Source: CAYUHJ01 sp964444365
GTDB taxonomy: Bacteria; Planctomycetota; Planctomycetia; Gemmatales; Gemmataceae
Direction: 5' to 3'
Length of the DNA: 64,000 nt
Assembly (NCBI GenBank): GCA_964444365.1
Contig: CAYUHJ010000009.1
Location: 22,593 to 86,592, forward strand
Of this stretch, positions 35,142-43,753 are shown piece after piece (position 1 is the stretch's first letter; each line of letters starts with the position of its first letter). The position numbers and the translations under genes were made by a program. The notes beneath the pieces were generated by a model that was given only the letters and a program-made list of their open reading frames with translations, had not been told where the DNA came from and searched no databases.

Positions 35142-36419
35142 TTATGCGAGCAGTTCCTTCCGCGTGTGCCCTTCCCGGACGATGTCGATCGGCCGGTCAC
35201 CCGGCGACATCAGTTTCTTGTCCGCGTCGATGCCGAGGCAGTGGTAGACGGTGTGGGCCAGGTCCTCGACGCCGAGGGGGTCTTCGTCGGGTTCGCTGGC
35301 CGTCGCGTCGGACGTGCCGTAGACGAGGCCCTTCTTGATGCCGCCGCCCGCGAGGACGACGCTGAACACTTTTGGCCAGTGGTCCCGGCCCGCCGTCGCG
35401 TTGATCTTCGGCGTCCGGCCGAACTCGCTCGACACCATGACGAGCGTCTTGTCGAGCATCCCCCGGCTCGACAGGTCGCGGACGAGGGCGGCGAACGCCT
35501 GGTCGAACGCGGGGAGCTGGTTCTTGGTCCCCTGCACGATGTTGCCGTGCAAGTCCCAGCCGCCGTAGTTGAGGGTCACGAACCGGACGCCGCTCTCGAC
35601 GAGCCGCCGGGCGAGCAGCATCCGTTGACCCGCGGCGTTGCGGCCGTACTCGTCGCGGAGCTTGGCGTCTTCCTTGTTGATGTCGAACGCGGCCTTCGCC
35701 TTGTCGCTGGAAATCAGGCCGTAGGCCCGCTGGTAGAAGGTGTCCATCGCGTCGAGGTTGTCGGACTTCTCCTTCGTGGCGAAGTGCGTGTTGACCGCGT
35801 CGAGCATGGTCCGCCGGCTGGTGAACCGCTTCTCGTCGACGCCGCCGGGCAGGGACAGGTCCTTCACCTGGAAGTTGCCGTTGGCCGGGTCCGCGCCGAG
35901 GGCGAAGGGGCCGTAGGCGCTCGATAGGTAGCCGCTACCCGCGAAGTTCGTGATGAGGTTGGGCAGCGACACGTACGGCGGCAGGTTGTTCCGCACGCCG
36001 AGTTCGTGGGCGACGACGCTGCCCATGCTCGGGAACGTGATCGCCGGGCTGGGGCGGTAGCCGGTGAACATGTTGTGCGTGCCGCGCTCGTGGGCGGCCT
36101 CGCCGTGCGTCATGCTGCGGACGACCGTGATCTGGTTCGCGACCTTCGCCGTGTCTTTCAGAAGTTCGTTGAAGAGCACGCCGTCGAGCTTGGTCTGAAT
36201 CTGACCCATGTCGCCGCGGTATTCGACGGGTGCGAGCGGCTTGGGGTCGAAACTTTCCTGGTGGGCCATTCCGCCCGGCAAGTAAATGTGAATGCACGCC
36301 TCGGCCTTCGGCCCCTTCTTCCCCGGCACGTCGGCCCCGGTGGCGGCTCGCGCCCGGAAGAACTGGTCCAGGGTGACGCCGGCCGCGACGCCGACTTGCA
36401 GGAACGAACGGCGATCCAT
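35142..36419 (-). CDS. DUF1501 Tat-exported protein
   Basis: 425 residues starting directly with a Tat motif (MDRRSFLQVGVAAGVTLDQF). DUF1501 landmarks are IYLPGGMAHQESFDPKPL near 44, VVRSMTHGEAAHERGTHNMFTGY near 99, LNYGGWDLHGNI near 285, and VSSEFGRTPKINATAGRDHWP near 325. It is the first gene of the minus-strand block of exported proteins that runs to 26297. Together with the PPC and DUF1549/DUF1553 genes it forms a typical planctomycete set whose substrate is unknown. Confidence 0.92.
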   Translation of the reverse strand: MDRRSFLQVGVAAGVTLDQFFRARAATGADVPGKKGPKAEACIHIYLPGGMAHQESFDPKPLAPVEYRGDMGQIQTKLDGVLFNELLKDTAKVANQITVVRSMTHGEAAHERGTHNMFTGYRPSPAITFPSMGSVVAHELGVRNNLPPYVSLPNLITNFAGSGYLSSAYGPFALGADPANGNFQVKDLSLPGGVDEKRFTSRRTMLDAVNTHFATKEKSDNLDAMDTFYQRAYGLISSDKAKAAFDINKEDAKLRDEYGRNAAGQRMLLARRLVESGVRFVTLNYGGWDLHGNIVQGTKNQLPAFDQAFAALVRDLSSRGMLDKTLVMVSSEFGRTPKINATAGRDHWPKVFSVVLAGGGIKKGLVYGTSDATASEPDEDPLGVEDLAHTVYHCLGIDADKKLMSPGDRPIDIVREGHTRKELLA

Positions 36420-36754
36420 GACGGCACTCCGGGAACGAGGAGACTAGCAGGTGGGTTTAACTGTCCGGCCTCGGCGGGCAGGATCGAGTACCGGTGACGG
36501 CAGGGGGTCGGCGGGGGAGAGTTCGACAGACACCGCGCGAGTGCGGCATTCGGCAGCACTGAAACCATACGATGCGATCAACCCGGCGTCAACGACGAAC
36601 GATGAATCGCGGGGCGATCTTCCGAGCGTCACACTCCCCGCGGCCGGTTCATTTTCTTCCGGTGGGAGAAAAAGCCGGATAACTCGGCCCGGTCGCGGGA
36701 GAGTCCTTGTTGAAGCCGGCGAGTCGCGACCCTGGATCTCAAGGAAGTCAACAC
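36420..36754. other. Divergent intergenic region, no gene seen
   Basis: 335 bp between the divergent DUF1501 and ECF-fusion genes. I see no gene, RNA or clear sigma-70 box. It should hold promoters for both directions; the DUF1501/PPC/DUF1549 block may be under control of the adjacent ECF factor, which would be testable by mapping the transcription start. AAGGAAG at 36741 is the ribosome site of the ECF gene. Confidence 0.6.
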
Positions 36755-38356
36755 ATGGCCCGCGCGACTGAGACCCGACTCCGTGCGCTGGTCCACGCGG
36801 CGCTCGGAACGGTCCGACTGGAAGAACTCACCGACGGCGAGCTGCTCACCCGGTACGCGCAGCATCGTGACGAGGAGGCGTTCGCCGAGCTCGTCCGCCG
36901 CCTCGGGCCGGCGGTGTACGGGGTCTGTCGCCGCGTACTGGGGGCGTCGCCGGACGCAGACGATGCGTTCCAGGTGGTCTTCCTGGTCCTGGCACGGAAG
37001 GCGGCGTCGGTCCGGCCGCCGAGCCGGGTCGCCGCGTGGCTCCACGGGGTCGCCGTGCTCGCGGCGCGGAAGGCGAGGGCCGGCCGGCTGAAGCGGTTCG
37101 CTCGGGAAGACCGGCTCGATTCCGCCCCCGAACCGACCGCGACCTCGCCCGCCATCGACCCCGATCTGGCCGAGGTACTCGACGACGAGATTCACCGGCT
37201 TCCGGAACGGTATCGGCTCCCGATCCTGCTCTGCGAGCTGCGCGAGTTGCCGCTCGCCCGGGCGGCGGTCGAACTCGGGTGGCCGGTCGGCACCGTGGCC
37301 AGCCGGCTCAGTCGCGGGCGGAAAATGCTGGCGAACCGACTCCGTCAGCGGGGGATTCTGGCGACGTCCGCGATCTTCGCGGCCGGGTCCGTGTCCCGCG
37401 TCGCGGCAACGTCTCTTCCGGCGAAGTTGGTGCTGAAGGCGACAATCCCGGCGGCGACCGGGGCGGGGCTCGGAACCCTGCCCGCCGATCCGCCACTCTT
37501 TCGAGAGGTCATGTGGGCCATGACGATGACCAAAGTCCGTGCGGCAGCGGTGGGTGTGATGGCGGTGGCGGCAGTCGCCACCAGCGGCGTCGGCTTCTTC
37601 GGGGCGACCCTGGCCGCACCCGTTCCCTCAGCCAGCGCGAAGGCGGCGCAAGACACCGCGGATGACGCTCTCGCCCGCGTTCCGGCGGACAATCTTTCCG
37701 CAATTCTGAAGGTCAAGGCGGTGCAAACCGACCTCGCAATGACGGAGGAACAAGTCAAGAAGTGCGACACCCTGCGGGCGAAACACAATGGGGGAGGCAT
37801 CAAGCTGAACGTGAAAGGGGCCGGCGTCGTGAATCCGGTCGGCCCGGCGGGGGCACCAGGCGGCATCCAGATCGAAGCCATCGCCGATTCGTTTACCCTC
37901 ACTGATTCCAGCCCGCAACTCCACAAGGCACTGACGGAAGTCTTGACCGCGAAGCAGGTCCGACGGGTCAAGCAACTGTCGCTTCAAGCCAAGGGGCCGG
38001 TCGCCTTGTTGGACCGCCGGGTGATCCGTGCCCTCGGGCTGACGGCCGAACAGGAAGACAAGATCGAGGCCGCGATTCCGGCGGAACCGAACGGGATGAT
38101 TCAGATCCAGGTCAACGGCGTCGTCCGCGACCCGATTGCCGAGAAGCGCGAAGCGGCGTGGACGACCACGCTGGAGGTGCTCACGAAGGAGCAACGGGCG
38201 AAGTGGGACGCGATGGTCGGGGAAATGTTGCCGGCCGCCGAACTCAGGAAAGTCGGTCTGCCGGACATCACCTTTGGTGAGATCCAGAACCTGATTCCTG
38301 GTGGTCAGGGTGTTGTCCCGCCGATGCCGGTTCCGAACCAGGATGACGATGACTGA
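36755..38356 (+). CDS. ECF sigma factor fused through a membrane helix to an LTXXQ sensor domain
   Basis: 533 residues. Residues 1-195 are an ECF sigma factor: region 2 (LVRRLGPAVYGVCRRVLG, DADDAFQVVFLVLARKA, VAAWLHGVAVLAARKA) and region 4 (LPERYRLPILLCELRELPLARAAVELGWPVGTVASRLSRGRKML). A membrane helix lies near 255-290 (AAAVGVMAVAAVATSGVGFFGATLAA). The C-terminal 240 residues, probably periplasmic, repeat the LTXXQ motif of Spy/CpxP proteins: MTEEQVKKC, LTAKQVRRV, LTAEQEDKI, LTKEQRAKW. This resembles the long ECF factors reported for Gemmata (ECF01-Gob type). Sensor and sigma factor in one chain removes the need for a separate anti-sigma factor. ATG 36755 has an AAGGAAG ribosome site. Confidence 0.9.
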   Translation: MARATETRLRALVHAALGTVRLEELTDGELLTRYAQHRDEEAFAELVRRLGPAVYGVCRRVLGASPDADDAFQVVFLVLARKAASVRPPSRVAAWLHGVAVLAARKARAGRLKRFAREDRLDSAPEPTATSPAIDPDLAEVLDDEIHRLPERYRLPILLCELRELPLARAAVELGWPVGTVASRLSRGRKMLANRLRQRGILATSAIFAAGSVSRVAATSLPAKLVLKATIPAATGAGLGTLPADPPLFREVMWAMTMTKVRAAAVGVMAVAAVATSGVGFFGATLAAPVPSASAKAAQDTADDALARVPADNLSAILKVKAVQTDLAMTEEQVKKCDTLRAKHNGGGIKLNVKGAGVVNPVGPAGAPGGIQIEAIADSFTLTDSSPQLHKALTEVLTAKQVRRVKQLSLQAKGPVALLDRRVIRALGLTAEQEDKIEAAIPAEPNGMIQIQVNGVVRDPIAEKREAAWTTTLEVLTKEQRAKWDAMVGEMLPAAELRKVGLPDITFGEIQNLIPGGQGVVPPMPVPNQDDDD

Positions 38357-38380
38357 GCCGGACTCTCTCCTTGCCCACCA

Positions 38381-38410
38381 AGCCGGCCCGAGCAATCGCT
38401 GGGGCCGGCT
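38381..38410. terminator. Bidirectional terminator hairpin
   Basis: Arms AGCCGGCCC (38381-38389) and GGGCCGGCT (38402-38410), loop 12 bases. It lies between the convergent ECF-fusion and Kelch genes. There is no strong T run, so the call rests on the stem and position. Confidence 0.6.
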
Positions 38411-38424
38411 CGACTTCATTCACC

Positions 38425-39423
38425 TCACTTGTCGCTTCGCTCGGAACTGATCTTTTCCCCCTTCTCGGCGAGTTTGATGACCTCGACGAGGTCGACGTTC
38501 CCCCCCTTCGCGGCTCCTGCTACCAACACGACCTCCGCCGAGGACAGCGGCACGAGGCGGGCCACCATCCGCGGCTTCCGGGCGGTGCCGACCTTTTCCC
38601 ACTCCTTGCCGTCCGCCGTCAGCCGGTAGACCGGTCCGCTCGACGTGTGGACCACGACCCGGTCGCCGGCGGCGGCAGCGGCGGGGGAAAACGCAGGCAG
38701 ACCGGCGTCCTTCCCGCCGTCGGGCAGGGCGGGTCCGTCGGCCCATTTCCCGGTCGCGACGTCGAGAATGTCCACCCGGGGATCGGTCCCCTTTTCCGTC
38801 AGCCCGCCGAGGACGTAGACCTTCCCGCCGGCCGCGGCCGCGGTCAGCGCCCGCCGCTTGAACGGCTGGGGAATCTCGACCCACTTCGCGTCCTTCGCCG
38901 TCAGGTCCAGTGACAGCGCGGTGTCGTGCCAGCTGCTCTTGCCGTCCTTTCCGCCCATCTGCCAGCCGCCGACCACGACGAGTTTGTCCCCGACCACGAC
39001 GACATCGTGAGACGACCGGCCGGCCGGCAACGCGGGGAGTTCCTCCCACTTGCCCGATTTCGGGTCGAACCGGGCCACGTCCGCAACCGAGACGCTGTCC
39101 GCGGGTTCGCCCGGCGCGTTCCGGGGGGACATGCCGCCGACGCGGTACACCTTCCCGCCGTGGGCGGCAAGGTTCATGCCCTGCAGCACCGGACCGCCGG
39201 GGAGTTCCTCCCACTTCGTGCCGCCGTCGAGTTTCAGCCGGTGGAAGGTGCCGAGGGTGGACTTGTTGTCGTAGGCGTGGGTCTTCCCGGAGTGGCCGCC
39301 GTAGAGGTACAGGTAGCCGTCGGACACGGCCGCCCCGGCGCTGGCCACGGCCGCCGGGGTCGGGGGGTACTCGGCAGCCGCGGCGGGGGCAACCAGCAAG
39401 CAAGCAGCCAACACGGATCGCAT
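38425..39423 (-). CDS. Exported Kelch-repeat protein
   Basis: 332 residues. A signal peptide covers 1-17 (VLAACLLVAPAAA). About six Kelch blades follow, each with a GG doublet and spaced Tyr/Trp: YLYLYGGHSGKTHAY, GKVYRVGGMSPRN, DKLVVVGGWQMGG, GKVYVLGGLTEKG. A Kelch propeller normally binds proteins or sugars; enzymatic roles exist (galactose oxidase, sialate epimerase) but their catalytic residues cannot be recognised here. I chose the ATG at 39423 for the signal peptide. Confidence 0.85.
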   Translation of the reverse strand: MRSVLAACLLVAPAAAAEYPPTPAAVASAGAAVSDGYLYLYGGHSGKTHAYDNKSTLGTFHRLKLDGGTKWEELPGGPVLQGMNLAAHGGKVYRVGGMSPRNAPGEPADSVSVADVARFDPKSGKWEELPALPAGRSSHDVVVVGDKLVVVGGWQMGGKDGKSSWHDTALSLDLTAKDAKWVEIPQPFKRRALTAAAAGGKVYVLGGLTEKGTDPRVDILDVATGKWADGPALPDGGKDAGLPAFSPAAAAAGDRVVVHTSSGPVYRLTADGKEWEKVGTARKPRMVARLVPLSSAEVVLVAGAAKGGNVDLVEVIKLAEKGEKISSERSDK

Positions 39424-39640
39424 GGGAACCTCGGGGGAAACGCGGGTGGCGGAACAGTCCGGGCTCTCAGCCATGCTACGAGCACGTCGCGTGCGGTTGG
39501 ACGGAAGCTAGCGACTCCAGCACTTTCTGAGAACGAATCTCAATAAGACACCGTGATGCTATCACCCGACGAGGGGCCGTCAAGTGACGAGCTTGCCGGG
39601 GCGCGAGGGGGTTCGACGGGGCTTGTGGCTTGTCGCCGTC

Positions 39641-39669
39641 TTGACATCGGTCCGGCGAAACGGCATAGC
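39641..39669 (+). promoter_or_regulatory. Candidate promoter of the lipoprotein gene
   Basis: TTGACA at 39641-39646 with the weak -10 candidate CATAGC at 39664-39669 (17-bp spacer). It lies about 55 bp before the ATG at 39723. Only the -35 is convincing. Confidence 0.3.
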
Positions 39670-39722
39670 GTAGCCGATTTCGTCCGGTGGGGACGCTCGG
39701 GGCAGGGCAGGGGGGGTAGCGA

Positions 39723-40325
39723 ATGTGGAACCGCGTCGGTGTCGGCGGGTGCGTGGCGGCGCTCGGGGTGACCGGGTGCGCCAGCGTGCCGCCGCAGGAG
39801 AACCCGTCCCTGGTTCGCCCGGCGGACCCGTGCTGCGAGAACCCGATCCTCGTCCAGCCGGGCACGCCCACGCCGGACGGCTACCGCGAGGTGTACGAAC
39901 GCGTCCTGGACGCGCTCGACGACTATTTCACCGTCAAGCCGGCCTCGCGGTACGACGGGCAGATCGAGACGCTGCCGCGGATCGCGCCGGGGTACGAACA
40001 GCCGTGGAAGCCGGGCTCGCCGGACGCCCACGAGCGGTGGCTCGCGACGCTGCAAACGATCCGGCACTACGCGATCGTCCAGATTCGGGCCGGGGAGCGC
40101 GGGGGGTATCGCGTCTTCGTCGAGGTCCACAAGGAACTGGAAGACCTGGCCCAGCCGAGCGCGGCCCGCGGCGGGTCGGCCGTCTTCCGCGACAACCCGA
40201 CCGTGGACCGGCAGGTCGACCTCGTCGGCACCCCGGCGGCCAGCAAGACGTGGATCCCCGTCGGCCGCGACCCGGCGATGGAGCAGGCGATTCTCAACAA
40301 GATTCAGCGGTCGTTCTGCCGCTAA
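39723..40325 (+). CDS. Hypothetical lipoprotein
   Basis: 200 residues. Signal peptide with lipobox (GVTGCAS, Cys19), then a domain with YREVYERVLDALDDYFTVKPASRYDG and a basic C-terminus ending KIQRSFCR. Similar planctomycete lipoproteins with the pattern DDYF and variably spaced Gln/Glu are known to me only as uncharacterised. Likely anchored in a membrane facing the periplasm. It stands alone between a promoter-like site and an inverted repeat. Confidence 0.75.
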   Translation: MWNRVGVGGCVAALGVTGCASVPPQENPSLVRPADPCCENPILVQPGTPTPDGYREVYERVLDALDDYFTVKPASRYDGQIETLPRIAPGYEQPWKPGSPDAHERWLATLQTIRHYAIVQIRAGERGGYRVFVEVHKELEDLAQPSAARGGSAVFRDNPTVDRQVDLVGTPAASKTWIPVGRDPAMEQAILNKIQRSFCR

Positions 40326-40334
40326 TGGGTCCGT

Positions 40335-40392
40335 GTTTCAGGTTTCCCAAATTTCAGGATTGATGCAACCTGAAACTTGGGAAACCTGAAAC
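40335..40392. terminator. 24-bp inverted repeat between convergent genes
   Basis: Arms GTTTCAGGTTTCCCAA... (40335-40358) and ...TTGGGAAACCTGAAAC (40369-40392) match at 23 of 24 positions around a ten-base loop. Between convergent lipoprotein and histidine kinase genes it can serve as a bidirectional terminator, but its length and internal repeat (TTTCAGG occurs twice per arm) suggest a palindromic repeat family. Confidence 0.7.
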
Positions 40393-40395
40393 TCT

Positions 40396-41151
40396 TTACT
40401 CCGTCGGCGGCGTCTTGGGCAGCTTCACGGTGAACGTCGAGCCTTTCCCGACGACGCTTTCCACGCGAATCCGGCCGTGGTGCTGCTCGATGATCTGTCG
40501 GCAGACGCTCAGCCCGAGCCCGGTCCCGCCGCGGCCGTACTCGTCGGGCTGCTTGGTCGTGAAGAACGGCTCGAAGATTTGTCGCAAGTTTTCCGGGGCG
40601 ATGCCGACCCCGCTGTCCGCGATCCGGACCTCGACCATGTCCCCGTCGGCACTGTCCTTCACTTCCACCTTGAGCCGGCCGCCGGTCGGCATCGACTGCC
40701 GGGCGTTGAGGACGAGGTTGACCAGGATCTGCTCGATCTGCCCGGCCACGACGTAGGCGATCGGCCGGCCGTGGAACCGCTTCTCGACGTGGACGCGGTG
40801 CTTGCTCAGCTCCTTTTCGGTGAGCAGCAGCGCTTCTTCGACCAGGTGAACGATGTCCGTCGGCTCGCGGGTGGCGGTGCCGTTCCGGGCGAACCCGAGC
40901 ATGCTGTTGACGATCGCCGCCGCCCGCTGGCCGCCGCGGTGGATCTTTTCGAACGCCTGGGCCTGGGTCGCGGGGTTGGTGCTCCGCATGCCCATCTTGG
41001 AGTAGTTGATGATGGTGGTGAGGATGTTGTTGAACTCGTGGGCGACGCTGGACGCCAGTTCCCCGACGCTGCTGAGCCGTTGCGCCTGAAGCAGCTGCTG
41101 GCGGAGCGTCTCGAGCTCGTTCGTCGGCAGCAGCACCTCTTGGCCGGTCAT
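40396..41151 (-). CDS. Cytoplasmic sensor histidine kinase (NtrB-like core)
   Basis: 251 residues made almost only of the kinase core. The H-box is SVAHEFNNILTTIINYSKMG near 44, and the ATPase motifs are N-box ILVNLVLNARQSM near 148, G1 ADSGVGIAP, F-box FEPFFTTK and G2 GRGGTGLGLSV. There is no transmembrane or PAS sensor domain; the 35 N-terminal residues are a helix (LETLRQQLLQAQRL). The input must come from a partner or from the N-terminal coil. No response regulator is adjacent. ATG at 41151 chosen (MTGQEV). Confidence 0.92.
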   Translation of the reverse strand: MTGQEVLLPTNELETLRQQLLQAQRLSSVGELASSVAHEFNNILTTIINYSKMGMRSTNPATQAQAFEKIHRGGQRAAAIVNSMLGFARNGTATREPTDIVHLVEEALLLTEKELSKHRVHVEKRFHGRPIAYVVAGQIEQILVNLVLNARQSMPTGGRLKVEVKDSADGDMVEVRIADSGVGIAPENLRQIFEPFFTTKQPDEYGRGGTGLGLSVCRQIIEQHHGRIRVESVVGKGSTFTVKLPKTPPTE

Positions 41152-41260
41152 GGACGCCTCCGTTCGACGTGACACCTCGTTCCGAGAAGTGGTATCGGTC
41201 GCGCCGGTCGAACCACTTCATCGGAACCGGTCAAGACGAATCGCGGAAGATGTCCTCAAG

Positions 41261-41941
41261 TCAGGCTTCGGAGCGCACCTTCGGGTGCCCGATTCCCGTG
41301 GGTTCCCCGTTCGACAGGTCCGCCACCGGCGGGGGCACCCGGAGCAGCGACGCCGCCCGCCAGCAGCCCTCGTGCGGCACCAGTTCCGTCACCGACAGGT
41401 TCGCCACCCGCCCGAGCTTCACCCACCCGGTCGCGTCCCAGCCGGGCAGCAGCGACAGCAGCAGGACCTTGCACACGACCCCGTGCGCGACGACCAGCAC
41501 GTCCCCGCCGGGGTGCGCGGCGACCAGGTTCCCCCACGCCGCCAGAACCCGCGCCTTGACCTCGTCGAACGACTCCGCCCCCGGCGTCGTGTACGCCGTG
41601 TCCCCCGCGGACCACCGGGCTACCGTCTCCGCCCACGGCCCCTCGGTCATGGAGAATTCGACGCCGCACAAGGCCCCGACCTTCCGCTCGTGCAGTCCGA
41701 ACTCGACGGCGTGGGGAACCCCGCACGCCCGGGCGGTGGGGGCCGCGGTGGCGACCGCCCGCGCCATGCCCGACGACACGACCGCCGTCAGCGACTTGCC
41801 CCGGAACCACTCGGCCGCCGCGTCCGCCTGCCGCCGGCCGAGATCGCTCAGCCCGACGTCGGACTCGTACCCGTGGAACAGCATCGGCGTCGCGGTCTCG
41901 GCGTGTCGGGTCAGCCAGACGCGGGCGGGGCAGGGGGGCAT
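41261..41941 (-). CDS. Histidine phosphatase superfamily protein (phosphoglycerate mutase-like)
   Basis: 226 residues. The catalytic RHAET motif near 12 carries the phosphate-accepting His. VVSSGMARAVATA contains the conserved Arg, LHERKVGALCG the acid, and VVAHGVVCKVLL near 148 the second His. Members act on sugar phosphates, phosphoproteins or small metabolites; the substrate is not clear. It is divergent from the S41-like gene. Confidence 0.88.
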   Translation of the reverse strand: MPPCPARVWLTRHAETATPMLFHGYESDVGLSDLGRRQADAAAEWFRGKSLTAVVSSGMARAVATAAPTARACGVPHAVEFGLHERKVGALCGVEFSMTEGPWAETVARWSAGDTAYTTPGAESFDEVKARVLAAWGNLVAAHPGGDVLVVAHGVVCKVLLLSLLPGWDATGWVKLGRVANLSVTELVPHEGCWRAASLLRVPPPVADLSNGEPTGIGHPKVRSEA

Positions 41942-42046
41942 GCGTGTCTCCGTCTGTAACGACCGGGCCGGGTCCGAACTTGGAACCCGCCGACTTCCGG
42001 GTTACCATCGGAGGTGGTCGGTGGTTCTTCAACCGGAGGGGGCGGG

Positions 42047-43660
42047 ATGACGGGGTCCGCACTCGCACTGTTGCTCGCCCTTTCGCCCGGCACCCCGCCG
42101 TTCAAGGATCCGCCGCCGAAACCGTTCCCGACGCTCCCCGAACCCGCCGACGAAGCCACCGAGCGCGACGCGTGGCTGTACGCCGAGGTCGTGCTGCAAC
42201 TCGCCGAGCGGATCGCGGCGGAGTACGTGTCCCCGGTCAAGGTGGAAGACCTGCTGGTCGCGGCGGCCGAGGAAACCTGGGCCGCCGCCGGGCTCGAACT
42301 GCCGAAGCACATCCGCACCCGGCTGGCGAACGCGATCGGCCCCGACCAGCAGATGAAGGCGCTGCACCTCGCGCGAACCGCACTCGGGAAAGTCGACGCC
42401 CTCGAAGGCACCCGGGCCACCGTCGTCGCGGTCAGCGGGTTCGCCCGGAAGACCGACCCGTACTGCGGACTCTACGCCGCGCGGGGAAACTCGTTCGCGT
42501 CCTCGGACGCCGAGTTCGGCCTCGGGTTCGAGTTAGAAGGGGCGACCGGCCAGCCGTGGCTGGCGTACCAGCTCGAACTACACCAGATCATCGGCAAGCG
42601 CGCCCCGCCGTCGTTCTGTCCGGTGCAGGTCCCGTGGGTGGTGAAGCGGGTCGTCCCCGGCGGCCCGGCCGCGCGGGCAGGACTCCGCCCGGGAGACGTC
42701 GTCACCCACCTCAACGGCGACGCCGTCACCGCGAAATCCTCGCCCGCGCTGTTCCGCCGACTGGTGTCCTTCGTCCAGCCGGACGTCCGCGAGCCGGGCA
42801 CCGCGATCGACGCCGGGAAGCCAGTGGAACTCCGCGCGAACAGGGCAGGGGGGGTGAAGCCGATCGAAGCCCGGGTCGTCCGCGACGCCTACCAGCCGGA
42901 CACCATCTTCGGGGTCATCCGCCGCAAGGACGGGTCGTGGGACTACCTCCTCGACCCGGCCGCCAAGATCGGCTACGTCCGCGTCGGGGCGGTCGAGAGC
43001 GGCACGGCCGCGGCCTTTCAGGACGCGCTCAAGGAGATCGTCAAGCATGGCGGGAAAGGGCTCGTCCTCGACCTGCGGTGGTGCCCCGGCGGGTACGTCG
43101 ACCCCACGGTCCGCATCGCGGGGACGCTGCTGCCGCCGGACAAGACCGTCGTCGCGATGCAGTACCGCCATCCGGAACGGCAAGGGCAGCGGGACTACAA
43201 GTCCGAGCCCGCCGAGGGCCGGGAGGACTTCATCGCCCTGCCGCTCGTCGTGCTCGTCGGCCCCGAGACGACCGGCGGCGGCGAGATGATCGCGGCCGCT
43301 CTTCAGGACCACGGCCGGGGGCTGATCGTCGGCCAGCGGACGTTCGGAAAGGCGAACATCATGACCCCGATCACGACCCGGTTTCCCGGCCTGTCGTACA
43401 AGGTGTCGACCGGTTATTCCCTCCGGCCGAACGGCAAAAACCGCCACCGCTTCCCCGACAGCAAACGGACCGACGACTGGGGCGTGCGGCCCGACCCCGG
43501 CTACGAAATCCCCGTCACCCCGGACCTGATGGCCCGCCTCCGCGAGTCGGCCGAACGGCAGGCCATGCGGCCCCCCGAGGACCGCGACGCCGTCGAGTAC
43601 GACGACCCGCTCGCCGACCCGATCCGACTCGTCGCGGTGAAGTTCCTGAAAAAGAAGTAG
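42047..43660 (+). CDS. S41-like (C-terminal processing) peptidase with PDZ domain; catalytic Ser apparently lost
   Basis: 537 residues. Signal peptide 1-16, helical N-domain (about 30-150), PDZ domain (about 195-260, VPWVVKRVVPGGPAARAGLRPGDVVTHLNGDAV), and the S41 catalytic fold (about 305-500). The Lys of the catalytic dyad is present in RTFGKANI, but the serine block that normally reads GSASASE is GPETTGGGE, with Gly at the serine position. The protein may be an inactive relative that binds C-terminal tails, or uses another residue. The ATG at 42047 follows a strong GGAGGGGGCGGG ribosome site. Confidence 0.82.
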   Translation: MTGSALALLLALSPGTPPFKDPPPKPFPTLPEPADEATERDAWLYAEVVLQLAERIAAEYVSPVKVEDLLVAAAEETWAAAGLELPKHIRTRLANAIGPDQQMKALHLARTALGKVDALEGTRATVVAVSGFARKTDPYCGLYAARGNSFASSDAEFGLGFELEGATGQPWLAYQLELHQIIGKRAPPSFCPVQVPWVVKRVVPGGPAARAGLRPGDVVTHLNGDAVTAKSSPALFRRLVSFVQPDVREPGTAIDAGKPVELRANRAGGVKPIEARVVRDAYQPDTIFGVIRRKDGSWDYLLDPAAKIGYVRVGAVESGTAAAFQDALKEIVKHGGKGLVLDLRWCPGGYVDPTVRIAGTLLPPDKTVVAMQYRHPERQGQRDYKSEPAEGREDFIALPLVVLVGPETTGGGEMIAAALQDHGRGLIVGQRTFGKANIMTPITTRFPGLSYKVSTGYSLRPNGKNRHRFPDSKRTDDWGVRPDPGYEIPVTPDLMARLRESAERQAMRPPEDRDAVEYDDPLADPIRLVAVKFLKKK

Positions 43661-43753
43661 GGTGGGTCGAGCCGGCTTTGCGGCGAAGACCCACCGGGGT
43701 GGCAAGCACTCGTTGCCGTTTCGGTGGGTCTTCGCGAAGCGCTCGACCCACCC
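43660..43753. repeat. REPIN-like pair of palindromic units
   Basis: Unit one (43660-43695) reads GGGTGGGTCGAGC...GAAGACCCACC; unit two (43723-43753) reads GGTGGGTCTTCGCGAAGCG and ends CGACCCACCC in inverted order, with a small stem (GGCAA...TTGCC) between. The whole can fold as one long cruciform. It starts on the last base of the S41-like gene and may end its transcript. Related to 15876-15912. Confidence 0.75.
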
